A stretch of 64,000 nt of DNA from an uncultured Clostridia bacterium (GCA_947628755.1 CANRBC010000001.1:124001-188000), one strand, 5' to 3'. Counted from the first letter of the stretch, positions 34,885 to 42,567 are shown. Translations and numbers: made by a program. Notes: generated from the letters alone by a model not told the origin.

Positions 34885-35310
34885 ATGAGCAACATAGTCA
34901 TGAAAGCATTTACAGTAGAATATAATACAATTGCAAATAGGCTTATTACTCATGCAGATATTGTATATAATAGAAAGAAAGTATTTCATACGTTCTCTGC
35001 TTTATGGGATACAGGGGCTACTGATACATGTATATCTAAAAAAGTAGTAAACGCATTAAATTTAAAGCCTGTTAATAAAAAAATGGTAGCTTCTGTATTG
35101 GAAATAAAGGAATGCTGGGTTTATACTGTGGATATTATATTAGATAACGATGTGATGGTTAGTAATGTGCAAGTATGCGAAACCGTCATTGACAATCAAA
35201 ATATTGACTTGCTTATCGGTATGGACGTAATACAACGTGGTAATTTCATAATATCAAACAGCGAAGGCAAAACAAAATTCAGTTTTTCTATGCCTGCTAA
35301 AATAGACTAA
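34885..35310 (+). CDS. Retropepsin-like aspartyl protease
   Basis: A 141-residue single-domain protein with the retropepsin active-site loop ALWDTGATDTCIS (D-T-G-A, about residue 42) and the second conserved block LLIGMDVIQRGNF near residue 110. Bacterial and retroviral enzymes of this clan work as dimers and cut peptides. It follows the paralogous 90-residue pair, which could be its partner or substrate. A strong terminator closes the unit. In phages this domain is uncommon; no processing target is evident. Confidence 0.75.
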   Translation: MSNIVMKAFTVEYNTIANRLITHADIVYNRKKVFHTFSALWDTGATDTCISKKVVNALNLKPVNKKMVASVLEIKECWVYTVDIILDNDVMVSNVQVCETVIDNQNIDLLIGMDVIQRGNFIISNSEGKTKFSFSMPAKID

Positions 35311-35321
35311 CAAATAAAAAT

Positions 35322-35362
35322 CCACTGAACAAATGACTGCTCTATTTGTTGAGTGGTTTTTT
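35322..35362 (+). terminator. Strong terminator after the protease gene
   Basis: CCACTGAACAAAT pairs with ATTTGTTGAGTGG (one mismatch), followed by TTTTTT at 35357-35362. Confidence 0.85.
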
Positions 35363-35413
35363 ATTGCAAAAAATTATTGGTTCATTATAGAAATAATATA
35401 TGAGGTGATTTTT

Positions 35414-35851
35414 ATTATTGAGTTGTTAACTCTTGCGTTACTAGCAAAAAGTTTACTAATATTATTCGTCTGTTGGTTGATGTATTGGGTATTTACAAAG
35501 TTATGCAATAGTGTTGACCCTCACGATGAAGGAATTGGAAAGCCGAAAAAGCCGCGAGAAATGACCGACGAGGAAAAATTTGCCTCCAGAGAAGCCGCCA
35601 AGCGTAATCTTGAATTCTTAAAAGAAAAGGAACGGTTAAGAGGAAATATACATTATACATATTTCGATGATACAAACCGTAGCTCTAAAATGAATATAGT
35701 TTGTAAAAACGGCGACAAATATGAGGGTGTTTTTAAGGGATGTACAGGAGGCGGATCGGGTTCGTGGGTTGTATTAATTGACTCCATAACAGGTAAAGAC
35801 TCTAATACTATTTTAATTAAATTTGACGATATAATGACAGTTGAAATGTAA
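35414..35851 (+). CDS. Membrane protein with CKNG domain, ATT start
   Basis: About 145 residues. The frame upstream runs through a terminator hairpin, so the ATG at 35333 cannot be the start; GAGGTG at 35402-35407 is six bases before ATT at 35414. One hydrophobic segment (LLTLALLAKSLLILFVCWLM) is followed by a charged region and a C-terminal beta domain (MNIVCKNGDKYEGVFKGCTG, ending SWVVLIDSIT). That domain recurs in the protein at 37257. Cytoplasmic domain anchored to the membrane; function unknown. Confidence 0.6.
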   Translation: MIELLTLALLAKSLLILFVCWLMYWVFTKLCNSVDPHDEGIGKPKKPREMTDEEKFASREAAKRNLEFLKEKERLRGNIHYTYFDDTNRSSKMNIVCKNGDKYEGVFKGCTGGGSGSWVVLIDSITGKDSNTILIKFDDIMTVEM

Positions 35852-35866
35852 AAAAGAGGGTTGATT

Positions 35867-36085
35867 ATGAATAGTCAAAAATCTATGCTGAATAAGTTAA
35901 TTATTAAACGGTTACATCGTATGTATGACTATCAAATATCCTGTGGTAGTCTACAATGTAAATTATGCGAAACACCGAAAAAGTATTTGCGCAAAAGATT
36001 TATTATAAAGTTTAGAACACTCAAATGTTCCATCAGTATATTATGTTCGGCGTTGTTCATTAGGTGTTATCGCTTATTATATTAG
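35867..36085 (+). CDS. Small basic cysteine-containing protein
   Basis: A 72-residue very basic protein (MNSQKSMLNKLIIKRLHRMY) with several cysteines, C-x4-C-x2-C around YQISCGSLQCKLCE. A weak GAGGGTTG site precedes ATG 35867. Its end overlaps the convergent peptidase gene by 26 bases. It may be a gene remnant. Confidence 0.4.
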   Translation: MNSQKSMLNKLIIKRLHRMYDYQISCGSLQCKLCETPKKYLRKRFIIKFRTLKCSISILCSALFIRCYRLLY

Positions 36086-36809
36086 CCTTTTGTAATTTTT
36101 GCATCGCTATTTCGTTTTGGAGTGATAAATATAATATAGCTTTTCTTGAAGGCATTACATTATATTTAAATACAGTTAAGACTTTGAATATTTTTTGAAA
36201 TTCTTCGGCGCAAGGGTCAATAAAAGGAATAGGCGATACATCTATATGTATAATATTCTTCAAAATAGATGTTATACCCAGATAATACATATATAAAGCT
36301 CTTAATCGATAATATTCATTTACCGAAGGAAATGTATTAAAGCTTTCTGCTGCAATAATATAATTGTTCTCTTCTTGCGCTTGTTGTTTTGTTAAACCCT
36401 CAATAACATTATCATCTACATAGGGTTTAATGTTATAAAGTTTTAGTATTTTATATTGATACATAAATCCTATTTGTGTTGCGTGGTATTCAGTATATAA
36501 CATTACCCCATCTATAAAATCATTGCATATACTTTTAAAATACAAGGTGTCTGTTATATGTGTAAATTCGTGAAATAAAATTGCATCTATTCTGTCTTTA
36601 CTTAGTTTGCTTATTAAATATGTATTAATAGACAATACCATTGGTTCCGTATTAACGCTTGTTAAAGCGTAATAATACGCAGAAGGGGCATTTTCACTAC
36701 TTATATATTCTATTGTAAATTCGGGTGCATGAATTAAACCCATAAAAAAGCAATAGTGTGTATATAAATCATAAATATAGTTATCGTTTATCATAGAAAC
36801 ATTTGCCAT
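36060..36809 (-). CDS. Zinc metallopeptidase-like protein 1
   Basis: A 249-residue protein with the zincin motif HEFTH (AILFHEFTHITDTLYF, about residue 78) and a candidate third ligand Glu in MLYTEYHATQIGF about 30 residues later. No signal peptide, so it acts inside the cell. It resembles small Firmicute HEFTH proteins and is paralogous in design to the one at 38000. AGAGGT precedes the start. It faces opposite to the tape measure. A role in anti-host or anti-phage activity is possible but unproven. Confidence 0.65.
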   Translation of the reverse strand: MANVSMINDNYIYDLYTHYCFFMGLIHAPEFTIEYISSENAPSAYYYALTSVNTEPMVLSINTYLISKLSKDRIDAILFHEFTHITDTLYFKSICNDFIDGVMLYTEYHATQIGFMYQYKILKLYNIKPYVDDNVIEGLTKQQAQEENNYIIAAESFNTFPSVNEYYRLRALYMYYLGITSILKNIIHIDVSPIPFIDPCAEEFQKIFKVLTVFKYNVMPSRKAILYLSLQNEIAMQKLQKANIISDNT

Positions 36810-37100
36810 AACAGATACCTCTTATAGAAAGGACAGCATTTGTGAAGAACTTTCACCAAAAATTACGGATATTAAAATGTGATATTTGTATATTGTATTT
36901 ATCAATATGCACCAAAACGCTTGAAATATTAATGCGACTTTCGAGAGAATTATAGAATATGAATATCACAGAAGCTTCTTATAAGACATTATAACGGCGA
37001 AAGAAGAATTTATCAAGTGTGGCTTTTAATTTATTGTTGATATTTGTAATATTTTGCTCTATAATATTGTTATAAATAACAAATTATGGAGGTATACAAA
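36810..37100. other. Divergent intergenic region
   Basis: Between the leftward peptidase gene and rightward small genes. Only the rightward promoter at 37037 is clear; no gene is seen. Confidence 0.5.
37037..37065 (+). promoter_or_regulatory. Sigma-A promoter of cargo operon 37101-37889
   Basis: TTGATA (37037-37042), 17-base spacer, TATAAT (37060-37065), about 35 bases before ATG. Confidence 0.7.
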
Positions 37101-37250
37101 ATGAGTGACAATAATGATTTCACTAACAACATTTCCGAGTGGCATTCTTTCGCAGGTCAAGATGACGGCAGTATAACTGTTGATGATATTATTGAAACAT
37201 ATCACGACTTTTATGACTCAAACAATCAAACAGATTCTCCAGAGGAGTGA
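37101..37250 (+). CDS. Small acidic protein, 49 aa
   Basis: MSDNNDFTNNISEWHSFAGQ, then DDGSITVDDIIETYHDFYDS. Very acidic, with TATGGAGG upstream and its own promoter. It is seven bases from the following ATT-start membrane gene, so the two are one operon. Size and acidity resemble small inhibitors or antitoxin-like proteins; function unknown. Confidence 0.6.
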   Translation: MSDNNDFTNNISEWHSFAGQDDGSITVDDIIETYHDFYDSNNQTDSPEE

Positions 37251-37256
37251 TGAGAT

Positions 37257-37889
37257 ATTAATATTTTAGATATTATAACAAATCTGCCATTGCTATTGAA
37301 GTATTTTATTCCCGGCTTTTTATTTATGAGGATATTATTATTTTTAATATCACGTCGAGCAAACGACAGCATAGTCATTAGTAGTGTTATTATGAGCTGT
37401 ATCTCTAATACCATATTCTCTTTTATTCTTGACATTATACGGTTAATACCATTTTTAAACGCAATTTTGAAATACATTATGAATAATAATATATATTTAT
37501 TGTTAAGCTCTGTATTTGCAATACTACTTGCGGTATTAGTTGCTAGAATATATGATTGCAAGTGGATAAGTTATATTTTATCTATTTTTACTTATAAGGC
37601 TAAATATGATAGCGTGTGGCGTGAGTATATTAATCTGAAAAACCAAGGAACTATAATGAAAATTGCCTGTAAAAATGGCAATACATATATGGGTCTTTTT
37701 GATTACTGTGAAGAAAATGGTCTAGACTCTTGGTTTGTTTTAAAAGAATATATAACTATAACCCCAGAACAAAAAATTACTAAAATGCCAGAACGCTATA
37801 CACATGCAAGATTATTAATCAATTTAAAAGACGTAGAATTGGTTGAACTATTGTATAATACTAAGAAAGATATTGAAGAGCAGACTTAA
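37257..37889 (+). CDS. Membrane protein with CKNG domain, ATT start
   Basis: About 210 residues. A TGA at 37251-37253 is two codons upstream and no ATG/GTG/TTG occurs before codon 12, while GAGGAG ends nine bases before ATT at 37257; the resulting N-terminus (M)NILDIITNLPLLLKYFIPGF is a natural membrane-protein start. Two or three hydrophobic segments (FLFMRILLFLIS, LNAILKYIM, IYLLLSSVFAILLAVLVARI) precede a cytoplasmic domain MKIACKNGNTYMGLFDYCEE like that at 35414. A terminator overlaps its stop codon. Confidence 0.65.
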   Translation: MNILDIITNLPLLLKYFIPGFLFMRILLFLISRRANDSIVISSVIMSCISNTIFSFILDIIRLIPFLNAILKYIMNNNIYLLLSSVFAILLAVLVARIYDCKWISYILSIFTYKAKYDSVWREYINLKNQGTIMKIACKNGNTYMGLFDYCEENGLDSWFVLKEYITITPEQKITKMPERYTHARLLINLKDVELVELLYNTKKDIEEQT

Positions 37890-37902
37890 CGTCTGCTCCT
37901 TT
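37878..37902 (+). terminator. Terminator overlapping the stop codon
   Basis: GAGCAGAC pairs with GTCTGCTC around TTAAC, followed by CTTTTAA. Confidence 0.75.
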
Positions 37903-37999
37903 TAATATATTAAAAATCTCTATTCCCTACCCTACTTTTTAGGGTCGTACTTAAAACCGCAGTTTAAACAATAAATCCGATGAGACTATATAATTTACA

Positions 38000-38653
38000 T
38001 TACGCTTTAGATGGTCGCTTATATGTATTTATAAACTCTTTCATATTGCCAATGTGTACTTGTGTTTTTAGATCACAGAACAACAAGGGGATTTCCTTAC
38101 CGTTATTATCATATAAATCCTTAACTATTTGTATAAATATTGATTTATATGGCTCTATAACATTTTGGATATGTTTTATAAAATATTCATCTCCATATCG
38201 TATTAATTTTGTCGCTCCGCAAGCATACATAACATTGTAGTTTAATATTTGTGCATACATACGAGTCCAGCGCATATATGGTATTGTTTTATATAGAGTA
38301 ATATAATCTGATGAGCTAATACCTGCTAAATACCTTACTTGAATTTCGTGGCTATTTATTTCTGATACAGAAGGCATATAATATTCTCTTTCGGTCTCAT
38401 TTGTATTATTAGTAAAATCATATATATGGGTAAATTCGTGCCAAAGTATAGATTTTTGATACACAGGAAGATATTTGTCATTATTAGGATTTAAATATAA
38501 TGTGTAATTGTCTTGTATTAAATCTGACCCTTTTACTTCCCCATGTGTATCGCCCATATTATTATATTTAACATTTTGTATATATGGAATATTTTTACCT
38601 GTATGTTTAATATATTTATCAACTTCGTTATTAATCTCGTCTAATGTAAACAT
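38000..38653 (-). CDS. Zinc metallopeptidase-like protein 2
   Basis: A 217-residue protein with HEFTH in KSILWHEFTHIYDFTNN (about residue 70) and a following Glu/His region SEINSHEIQVRYLAG about 30 residues on, matching the layout of the peptidase at 36060. No signal peptide. Start behind AGGAGG. The two enzymes are diverged paralogues in one interruption, each in the leftward direction. Substrate unknown. Confidence 0.65.
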   Translation of the reverse strand: MFTLDEINNEVDKYIKHTGKNIPYIQNVKYNNMGDTHGEVKGSDLIQDNYTLYLNPNNDKYLPVYQKSILWHEFTHIYDFTNNTNETEREYYMPSVSEINSHEIQVRYLAGISSSDYITLYKTIPYMRWTRMYAQILNYNVMYACGATKLIRYGDEYFIKHIQNVIEPYKSIFIQIVKDLYDNNGKEIPLLFCDLKTQVHIGNMKEFINTYKRPSKA

Positions 38654-38682
38654 AGCTTCCTCCTATATGAAAGGGTGATGTA

Positions 38683-38907
38683 ATGACTGAAACGATAAAA
38701 TCTATAAAGGCGTTGTGTAGGGATATTCATTTAGATCATTTAATATCAGATGAACAATTACAATCGTGTGATGAATATACATTAAATGCCTTATTAGATT
38801 ACTGCCAACAGTGGTGGAATTTTCTTTATATATATAGTGACCCTGTTGATGAAGAAATGGCTAAAGAACTTTTGTCAGTTGACTGGAGAACGTACTTTAC
38901 TTCTTAG
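38683..38907 (+). CDS. Small acidic protein, 74 aa
   Basis: MTETIKSIKALCRDIHLDHL and an acidic, Trp-containing second half (NALLDYCQQWWNFLYIY). GAAAGGGTG precedes the ATG. It diverges from the peptidase at 38653 with 29 bases between starts and overlaps the convergent zinc-ribbon gene. Function unknown; size and charge suit an inhibitor of a neighbouring enzyme, which is speculation. Confidence 0.5.
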   Translation: MTETIKSIKALCRDIHLDHLISDEQLQSCDEYTLNALLDYCQQWWNFLYIYSDPVDEEMAKELLSVDWRTYFTS

Positions 38908-39292
38908 GGTTCCATTTGTGTCCACAATTAGCACAATAATTCAGCGTTTTACCACTTCCAACAAATCCAGTTATTAAGCTGAAACCTTTTTGAACTGGAT
39001 GTATAGCTGTTGAACCGCATTTAGGACACGTTGGATTATTTATATCTTGGGCTTTGTTGTTTTTAGGTTTTACATATACATTAGGTGTTTTGTCTATTGT
39101 ATAATCAAATTTTGCTTCTTCCTCTTGGTCAATTTCCAATAGCAAATCTTTTGTGTCTTTTGGTTTAATTTTGCCACATTCTTGACATATAACTGCATCA
39201 TATGTAAATTTATTATCTTTAACGGTTGTGCGAATATTATGAGTTTCTTTGTTACATATATCGCAAAAAGATGTTTCTATCATATAAATCAC
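38897..39292 (-). CDS. Double zinc-ribbon protein 1
   Basis: A 131-residue protein with an N-terminal C-x2-C pair set (SFCDICNKETHN, VICQECGKIKPK) and a C-terminal zinc ribbon (CPKCGSTAIHPVQKGFS, LNYCANCGHKWNPKK). Start behind GAGGTG, own promoter at 39302-39330. A broken near-copy is at 41239. Similar C-terminal ribbons occur in phage and bacterial small proteins next to membrane genes. It lies outward-facing right before the spare tape-measure segment, the same place as the ribbon gene at 42631 before the active segment. Confidence 0.65.
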   Translation of the reverse strand: MIYMIETSFCDICNKETHNIRTTVKDNKFTYDAVICQECGKIKPKDTKDLLLEIDQEEEAKFDYTIDKTPNVYVKPKNNKAQDINNPTCPKCGSTAIHPVQKGFSLITGFVGSGKTLNYCANCGHKWNPKK

Positions 39293-39301
39293 CTCAACTC
39301 A

Positions 39302-39330
39302 ATTATAACATACTGTTTCAAATAAATCAA
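39302..39330 (-). promoter_or_regulatory. Leftward sigma-A promoter of zinc-ribbon gene 1
   Basis: On the minus strand TTGATT (39330-39325), 17-base spacer, TATAAT (39307-39302) with an extended TG. Confidence 0.7.
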
Positions 39331-39363
39331 ACACTATATTCTCCACATATGTTTGTTGACACT

Positions 39364-39892
39364 CAAAAGTTTATTTGAAAGTTTTAAATTAGTTAGAGCT
39401 GCAAATATGGCAGAAACTCTTGATGAAGCCGAGATTGCCATCAATAATATTTTTAATGCGCAGGGTAGAACCAAGAGTTTTGCAAATACCTTTTTGGATA
39501 TAAGTCACGCTTTTTCATCAGGTGGCTTTATAAAAGGTATGGGTGCTTTAGCCAAAGGCATAGGCTCTCTTGTTGCTGCCCACCCGATTATAGCTTCTTT
39601 AGCTGCTGCCTTTGCAGCCTACAAAGTTGCAGATAAATTCATATTCACATATGATGAGGACTTAGAAAAAGCTCAAAAAGCTTTAAGTGATTACCAATCA
39701 ACTCAACAAGAAATTGAAAGCGTAAACAATGAGTTATCTACAACAAGTGCAAGAATGGACGAACTTCTTGCTAAAGACAGCCTGACGCTTGTTGAAAAAG
39801 ATGAGCTAGCTAAGTTACAGAGAAGTAATGACGAATTAGAGCGCAGAGCTAAAATACTTGACATACAGGAAACAATGAGATATTACTCATAA
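39364..39892 (+). pseudogene. Spare tape-measure segment 3A, truncated
   Basis: Encodes a variant of the beginning of tape-measure segment 3: KSLFESFKLVRAANMAETLD, then HPIIASLAAAFAAYKVADKF and on to RRAKILDIQ, aligned with segment 3B from 43021. After ILDIQ (39868) homology stops and seven unrelated residues end in TAA. The first 75 residues differ strongly from 3B, the last 90 are nearly identical. Both copies are preceded by TCTCCACA-ATGT-GACACT. It is either a dead remnant or an alternative allele that could be activated by recombination or splicing. Confidence 0.7.
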
Positions 39893-39927
39893 TTATAAAA
39901 TTTCCTAAAAAATTTTCAAAAATCCTC

Positions 39928-39969
39928 TTGACTTTTTGAGTTCCATTTATTATAATGAATTTATGGAAC
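39928..39969 (+). promoter_or_regulatory. Promoter and operator of the RHH cargo gene
   Basis: TTGACT (39928-39933), 17-base spacer, TATAAT (39951-39956). The inverted repeat GTTCCAT / ATGGAAC (39940-39946, 39963-39969) brackets the -10 box, a likely autorepressor site. Confidence 0.75.
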
Positions 39970-39990
39970 ACAGAAAGTGAGGTGATCAAT

Positions 39991-40173
39991 ATGTGTCCTA
40001 GAACTGGCAGACCCAAAAGTAAAAACCCTAAAAACATTGATGTTAAGGTTCGTCTTGACGAAGCGACCAATCAAAAGCTGCTGGAATATTGTAATAAACA
40101 TAATATTACAAGAACCGAAGCGATCAGACAGGGAATACATCTGCTTTTAGCTGACGGAAAACCAGTATCTTAA
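39991..40173 (+). CDS. CopG-type ribbon-helix-helix regulator
   Basis: ATG at 39991 is chosen because GAGGTGAT lies just upstream. The 60-residue protein (CPRTGRPKSKNPKNIDVKVR, LDEATNQKLLEYCNKHNITR, TEAIRQGIHLLLADGK) has the N-terminal GRPK arm, the DVKVRL strand and two helices of clostridial CopG/Arc proteins. It probably represses its own promoter through the flanking inverted repeat. It heads the second cargo block, right after the spare tape-measure segment. Confidence 0.75.
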   Translation: MCPRTGRPKSKNPKNIDVKVRLDEATNQKLLEYCNKHNITRTEAIRQGIHLLLADGKPVS

Positions 40174-40179
40174 CAAAAA

Positions 40180-40272
40180 ATAGACACCCACAAGCCTTGA
40201 CAAACCGTTGAGTGTCTATTCTCATTTGGAGGTTACCCTCTAAAAATATTATACCATTTAGAGGGCAATCTT
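40180..40272. other. Two hairpins between cargo genes
   Basis: AATAGACAC / (A)GTGTCTATT around 40180-40222 and CCCTCT / AGAGGG around 40237-40266. Probably a terminator followed by a leader hairpin. Confidence 0.5.
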
Positions 40273-40309
40273 TCAAGTAAAACACAAAATTTTAGGAGGT
40301 CTTATAATT

Positions 40310-40583
40310 ATGAGTAATCGTGCTATTGAAAGATTGTTTTTTTGAAGAGTGTGAGGCAATGGCGTCAGATAGCGAAGTCTTAGCCGTAGCAGACAAGGTA
40401 AAAGAACATACAGCCCCAATTATGAACGCTATCTTGCGTAGTGTTGACGACGACAAAAAGGGCGATGTAGAGGATAGTGTAAGTGAGATAGCGTTTTATT
40501 ATCAGAAGGCTTTGTACGAAGTCGGTTTTCGCAGAGCTATGTTAATTATTCTTGATGTTTTCAGTAAGGGGGCGTTTATATGA
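40310..40583 (+). pseudogene. Small cargo protein, frameshifted at a T7 run
   Basis: With AGGAGG upstream, ATG at 40310 starts MSNRAIERLFF and then hits TGA. Dropping one T from the seven-T run continues EECEAMASDSEVLAVADKVK through VSEIAFYYQKALYEVGFRRA to TGA at 40581-40583. The repaired protein is about 90 helical residues, coupled (ATGA) to the BRO fragment. Either decay, slippage-controlled expression or a homopolymer error. Confidence 0.55.
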
Positions 40584-40745
40584 GCGATGTCCTTACGGTA
40601 TTTACAAATGAACGGTTTGGAAGAATTAGAACCACAATCATAAATGGTGAACTTTGGTTCGTTGGGAAGGATATAGCCGAAACATTTTGGGTATTCTGAT
40701 ATATCAAAAATGTTAAGACGAATTGATGATGAAGATAAAATATAG
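40580..40745 (+). pseudogene. BRO-N antirepressor fragment, frameshifted
   Basis: MSDVLTVFTNERFGRIRTTI then NGELWFVGKDIAET is a clear BRO-N/antirepressor N-terminus. An extra T in the ACATTTTGGG codons breaks the frame; correcting it continues FGYSDISKMLRRIDDEDKI to TAG at 40743-40745, where a terminator abruptly ends the gene. So it is both frameshifted and truncated to about 55 residues. Confidence 0.7.
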
Positions 40746-40785
40746 AAATAAGAGTAGGACATGGACATATGCCCTACTCTTATTT
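40746..40785 (+). terminator. 13-bp terminator after the BRO fragment
   Basis: AAATAAGAGTAGG pairs exactly with CCTACTCTTATTT around a 14-base loop. The core AGAGTAGG / CCTACTCT is the same as in the terminator behind the tRNA. Confidence 0.7.
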
Positions 40786-40833
40786 GTGTGTTTATTTTAT
40801 ATGCATACAAATTGAAAGGAGTAAAAATGTATA

Positions 40834-40983
40834 ATGACAAAGACAACACCCAATCAAGAATGTAAATGCAACAGTTGTGTAAATTATCAAACTGAAAAAA
40901 TGGGTATTGACCAGTTTATTGAGACTGTATGTAATCCGCCCAAAATGGTTTCGATGTATCAGAAACACAATGCTACTCATTAA
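40834..40983 (+). CDS. Small cysteine-containing protein, 49 aa
   Basis: MTKTTPNQECKCNSCVNYQT, ending MYQKHNATH, with a C-x-C-x2-C cluster that may bind metal. AAAGGAG precedes; a nearer ATG at 40827 reads only 12 codons. It converges with the gene at 40973 and overlaps it by 11 bases. Function unknown. Confidence 0.5.
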   Translation: MTKTTPNQECKCNSCVNYQTEKMGIDQFIETVCNPPKMVSMYQKHNATH

Positions 40984-41164
40984 GCCATTTGTGATATAAT
41001 TCTAAGGCACGCAACGTGTAGTAACGACTGGCTAAAAATGTTCCTGCATTAAATTTCATCGAGTTTTCTCCGCTTTGAGTTTCCTCGACTAATGCTTTAA
41101 AATCTAAAAGAATGTTTTCGTGTTCCTTGTCCATTAAATCATAAAAATCATTAAAATCCTTCAT
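40973..41164 (-). CDS. Small hypothetical protein, 63 aa
   Basis: MKDFNDFYDLMDKEHENILL, then ETQSGENSMKFNAGTFLASR and a final helix. TAGGAGAA precedes the ATG. Acidic and helical, unknown function, part of the second cargo block. Confidence 0.55.
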   Translation of the reverse strand: MKDFNDFYDLMDKEHENILLDFKALVEETQSGENSMKFNAGTFLASRYYTLRALELYHKWLNE

Positions 41165-41238
41165 AATGTTTTCTCCTATGTAAATTATAATTTTCTTGAA
41201 AGGGGTGTTGCCTATGCTCTAAATTATCTTACCCATTG

Positions 41239-41585
41239 TTATTTTTTAGGACTCCATTTATGACCACAGTTTAAACAATAATTCAAAGTCTTACCGCTTC
41301 CTACGAAACCAGTTATCAAGCTAAAACCTCTTTGAACCGGATGTATGGCTGCTGAACCGCACTTGGGACAACGTGACGTATTTATATCGGATTTCTTTGC
41401 CTCGTTTTGAATATAATCTGTCTGTGTTTTATTAACAGTTTGTGTATATTTTACAGATTGCTGTGTTTTTTTTGAGGTTTCTTTCTATTCCAACACTCAA
41501 CACACGTTATAAAATTGCCGTCTATAATGCTATAGGTATCTTTTTTACAGTATTCACAATAAGATTTGTTTGAATTTGATTGCAT
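41239..41585 (-). pseudogene. Double zinc-ribbon protein 2, frameshifted at an A8 run
   Basis: The start at 41585 has GAGGTGG upstream. The N-terminal half (SNSNKSYCEYCKKDTYSIID, CVECWNRKKPQKK) runs into a stop unless one base of the A8 run near 41475 is re-read (-1). The other frame then gives RCPKCGSAAIHPVQRGFS and LNYCLNCGHKWSPKK, nearly identical to the C-terminus of the gene at 38897. A8 is a typical site for polymerase slippage, so this may be a decayed gene, a slippage-expressed gene or a sequencing error. Confidence 0.65.
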
Positions 41586-41714
41586 TAATACCACCTCTTG
41601 AAGCTATCATAACATATCTTTAAATTATTTTTGTATAGCTTAGTAATAATGGTGATAAAATACATAAAATACTAATATATTTTTATTATATATAACTGAA
41701 TGCGAGGTAATATA

Positions 41715-41864
41715 ATGTCAAAAAAACATAAAAAAGGCACATTGGAGTATGCGTCAGAACTGCCACCCGATATGCCTTCACCGCCAAAAATAAAAATTTA
41801 TAAAGAAACTTTTGGTGCTATTATAGATATTACAGAAGAATGGCACAAAGCCAATCCAGATTAA
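41715..41864 (+). CDS. Small ELPPDMP-motif protein 1
   Basis: MSKKHKKGTLEYASELPPDM, then PSPPKIKIYKETFGAIIDIT. 49 residues, GCGAGG site. It shares ELPPDMP...(I/K)...ETF...II with the gene on the opposite strand at 41861, whose stop codon it overlaps tail to tail. Function unknown. Confidence 0.55.
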   Translation: MSKKHKKGTLEYASELPPDMPSPPKIKIYKETFGAIIDITEEWHKANPD

Positions 41865-42028
41865 TCGTCGTTATTATCGTTTTTTACAATAATTTGTGAA
41901 AATGTTTCTGTTATCATTTGTATAGGTGCAGCTTGTGGCATATCAGGAGGCAGTTCAAAATCATTGCTATCAAGATTGCCCATTAAATTCATATTGTTAA
42001 TTGTATCAAAGTCGTCGTTGTTATTCAT
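41861..42028 (-). CDS. Small ELPPDMP-motif protein 2
   Basis: MNNNDDFDTINNMNLMGNLD, then FELPPDMPQAAPIQMITETF and QIIVKN. 55 residues with AAAGGA upstream. It is related to the convergent gene at 41715 through the ELPPDMP core. Acidic. It is probably co-transcribed with the membrane gene at 42043-42567, whose start lies upstream on the same strand. Confidence 0.55.
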   Translation of the reverse strand: MNNNDDFDTINNMNLMGNLDSNDFELPPDMPQAAPIQMITETFSQIIVKNDNNDD

Positions 42029-42042
42029 AACATATGTCCTTT

Positions 42043-42567
42043 CTAAATAAATTTTAAAATATTGCTTTGAATAATAATGTCATATCCATAACATAGAAAT
42101 ACAGATATAATTGATAAAACAATCCACCTATTTAGTTTTCTATGTGCATTACTTTTTAATAAATTTTGTTCTCTGTTTATTATCGCACATTTCATATAAT
42201 TAAGAGCAAACTGATTTTCAATATTTATTCTGATACTGTTCTTATAATTAGGATTAGATTTCATCTTAGACAGAGATTGGTCTACGTAATCTTTTGTTTC
42301 TTTAATTGGATAGTACCCATAGGTATATTTAGAATATGCTCTATAGAACTTATATAAGGCTATCAAAAAACATTGTAAGGATAACAAACATAATATAAAA
42401 AGAATAATATTGAATGGTGTCTTATTTAAACAATCATTCCATACCAATATTTCTCCAGCACCAACAATAGTAAGCATGGTAATTGAGTTTGATATTTTTT
42501 GATTTAATCGATCAGAAAATTTCATTTCGTGATAATATAATTCTTTGTATTCATCAAATAAATTCAT
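42043..42567 (-). CDS. Membrane protein with three predicted helices
   Basis: A 174-residue protein. Hydrophobic segments are ISNSITMLTIVGAGEILVW, FNIILFILCLLSLQCFLIAL and WIVLSIISVFLCYGYDIIII-like at the C-terminus, with a central soluble helical region (ETKDYVDQSLSKMKSNPNYK). The layout recalls SLATT/2TM effector proteins of bacterial conflict systems, but I see no diagnostic motif. ATAGG precedes the start. Possibly an exclusion or abortive-infection factor; inference only. Confidence 0.5.
   Translation of the reverse strand: MNLFDEYKELYYHEMKFSDRLNQKISNSITMLTIVGAGEILVWNDCLNKTPFNIILFILCLLSLQCFLIALYKFYRAYSKYTYGYYPIKETKDYVDQSLSKMKSNPNYKNSIRINIENQFALNYMKCAIINREQNLLKSNAHRKLNRWIVLSIISVFLCYGYDIIIQSNILKFI

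Noticed and set aside
39353-39892. An independent 179-residue gene
   Set aside because: No ribosome site before the TTG, and the sequence is a copy of tape-measure segment 3B truncated after ILDIQ.
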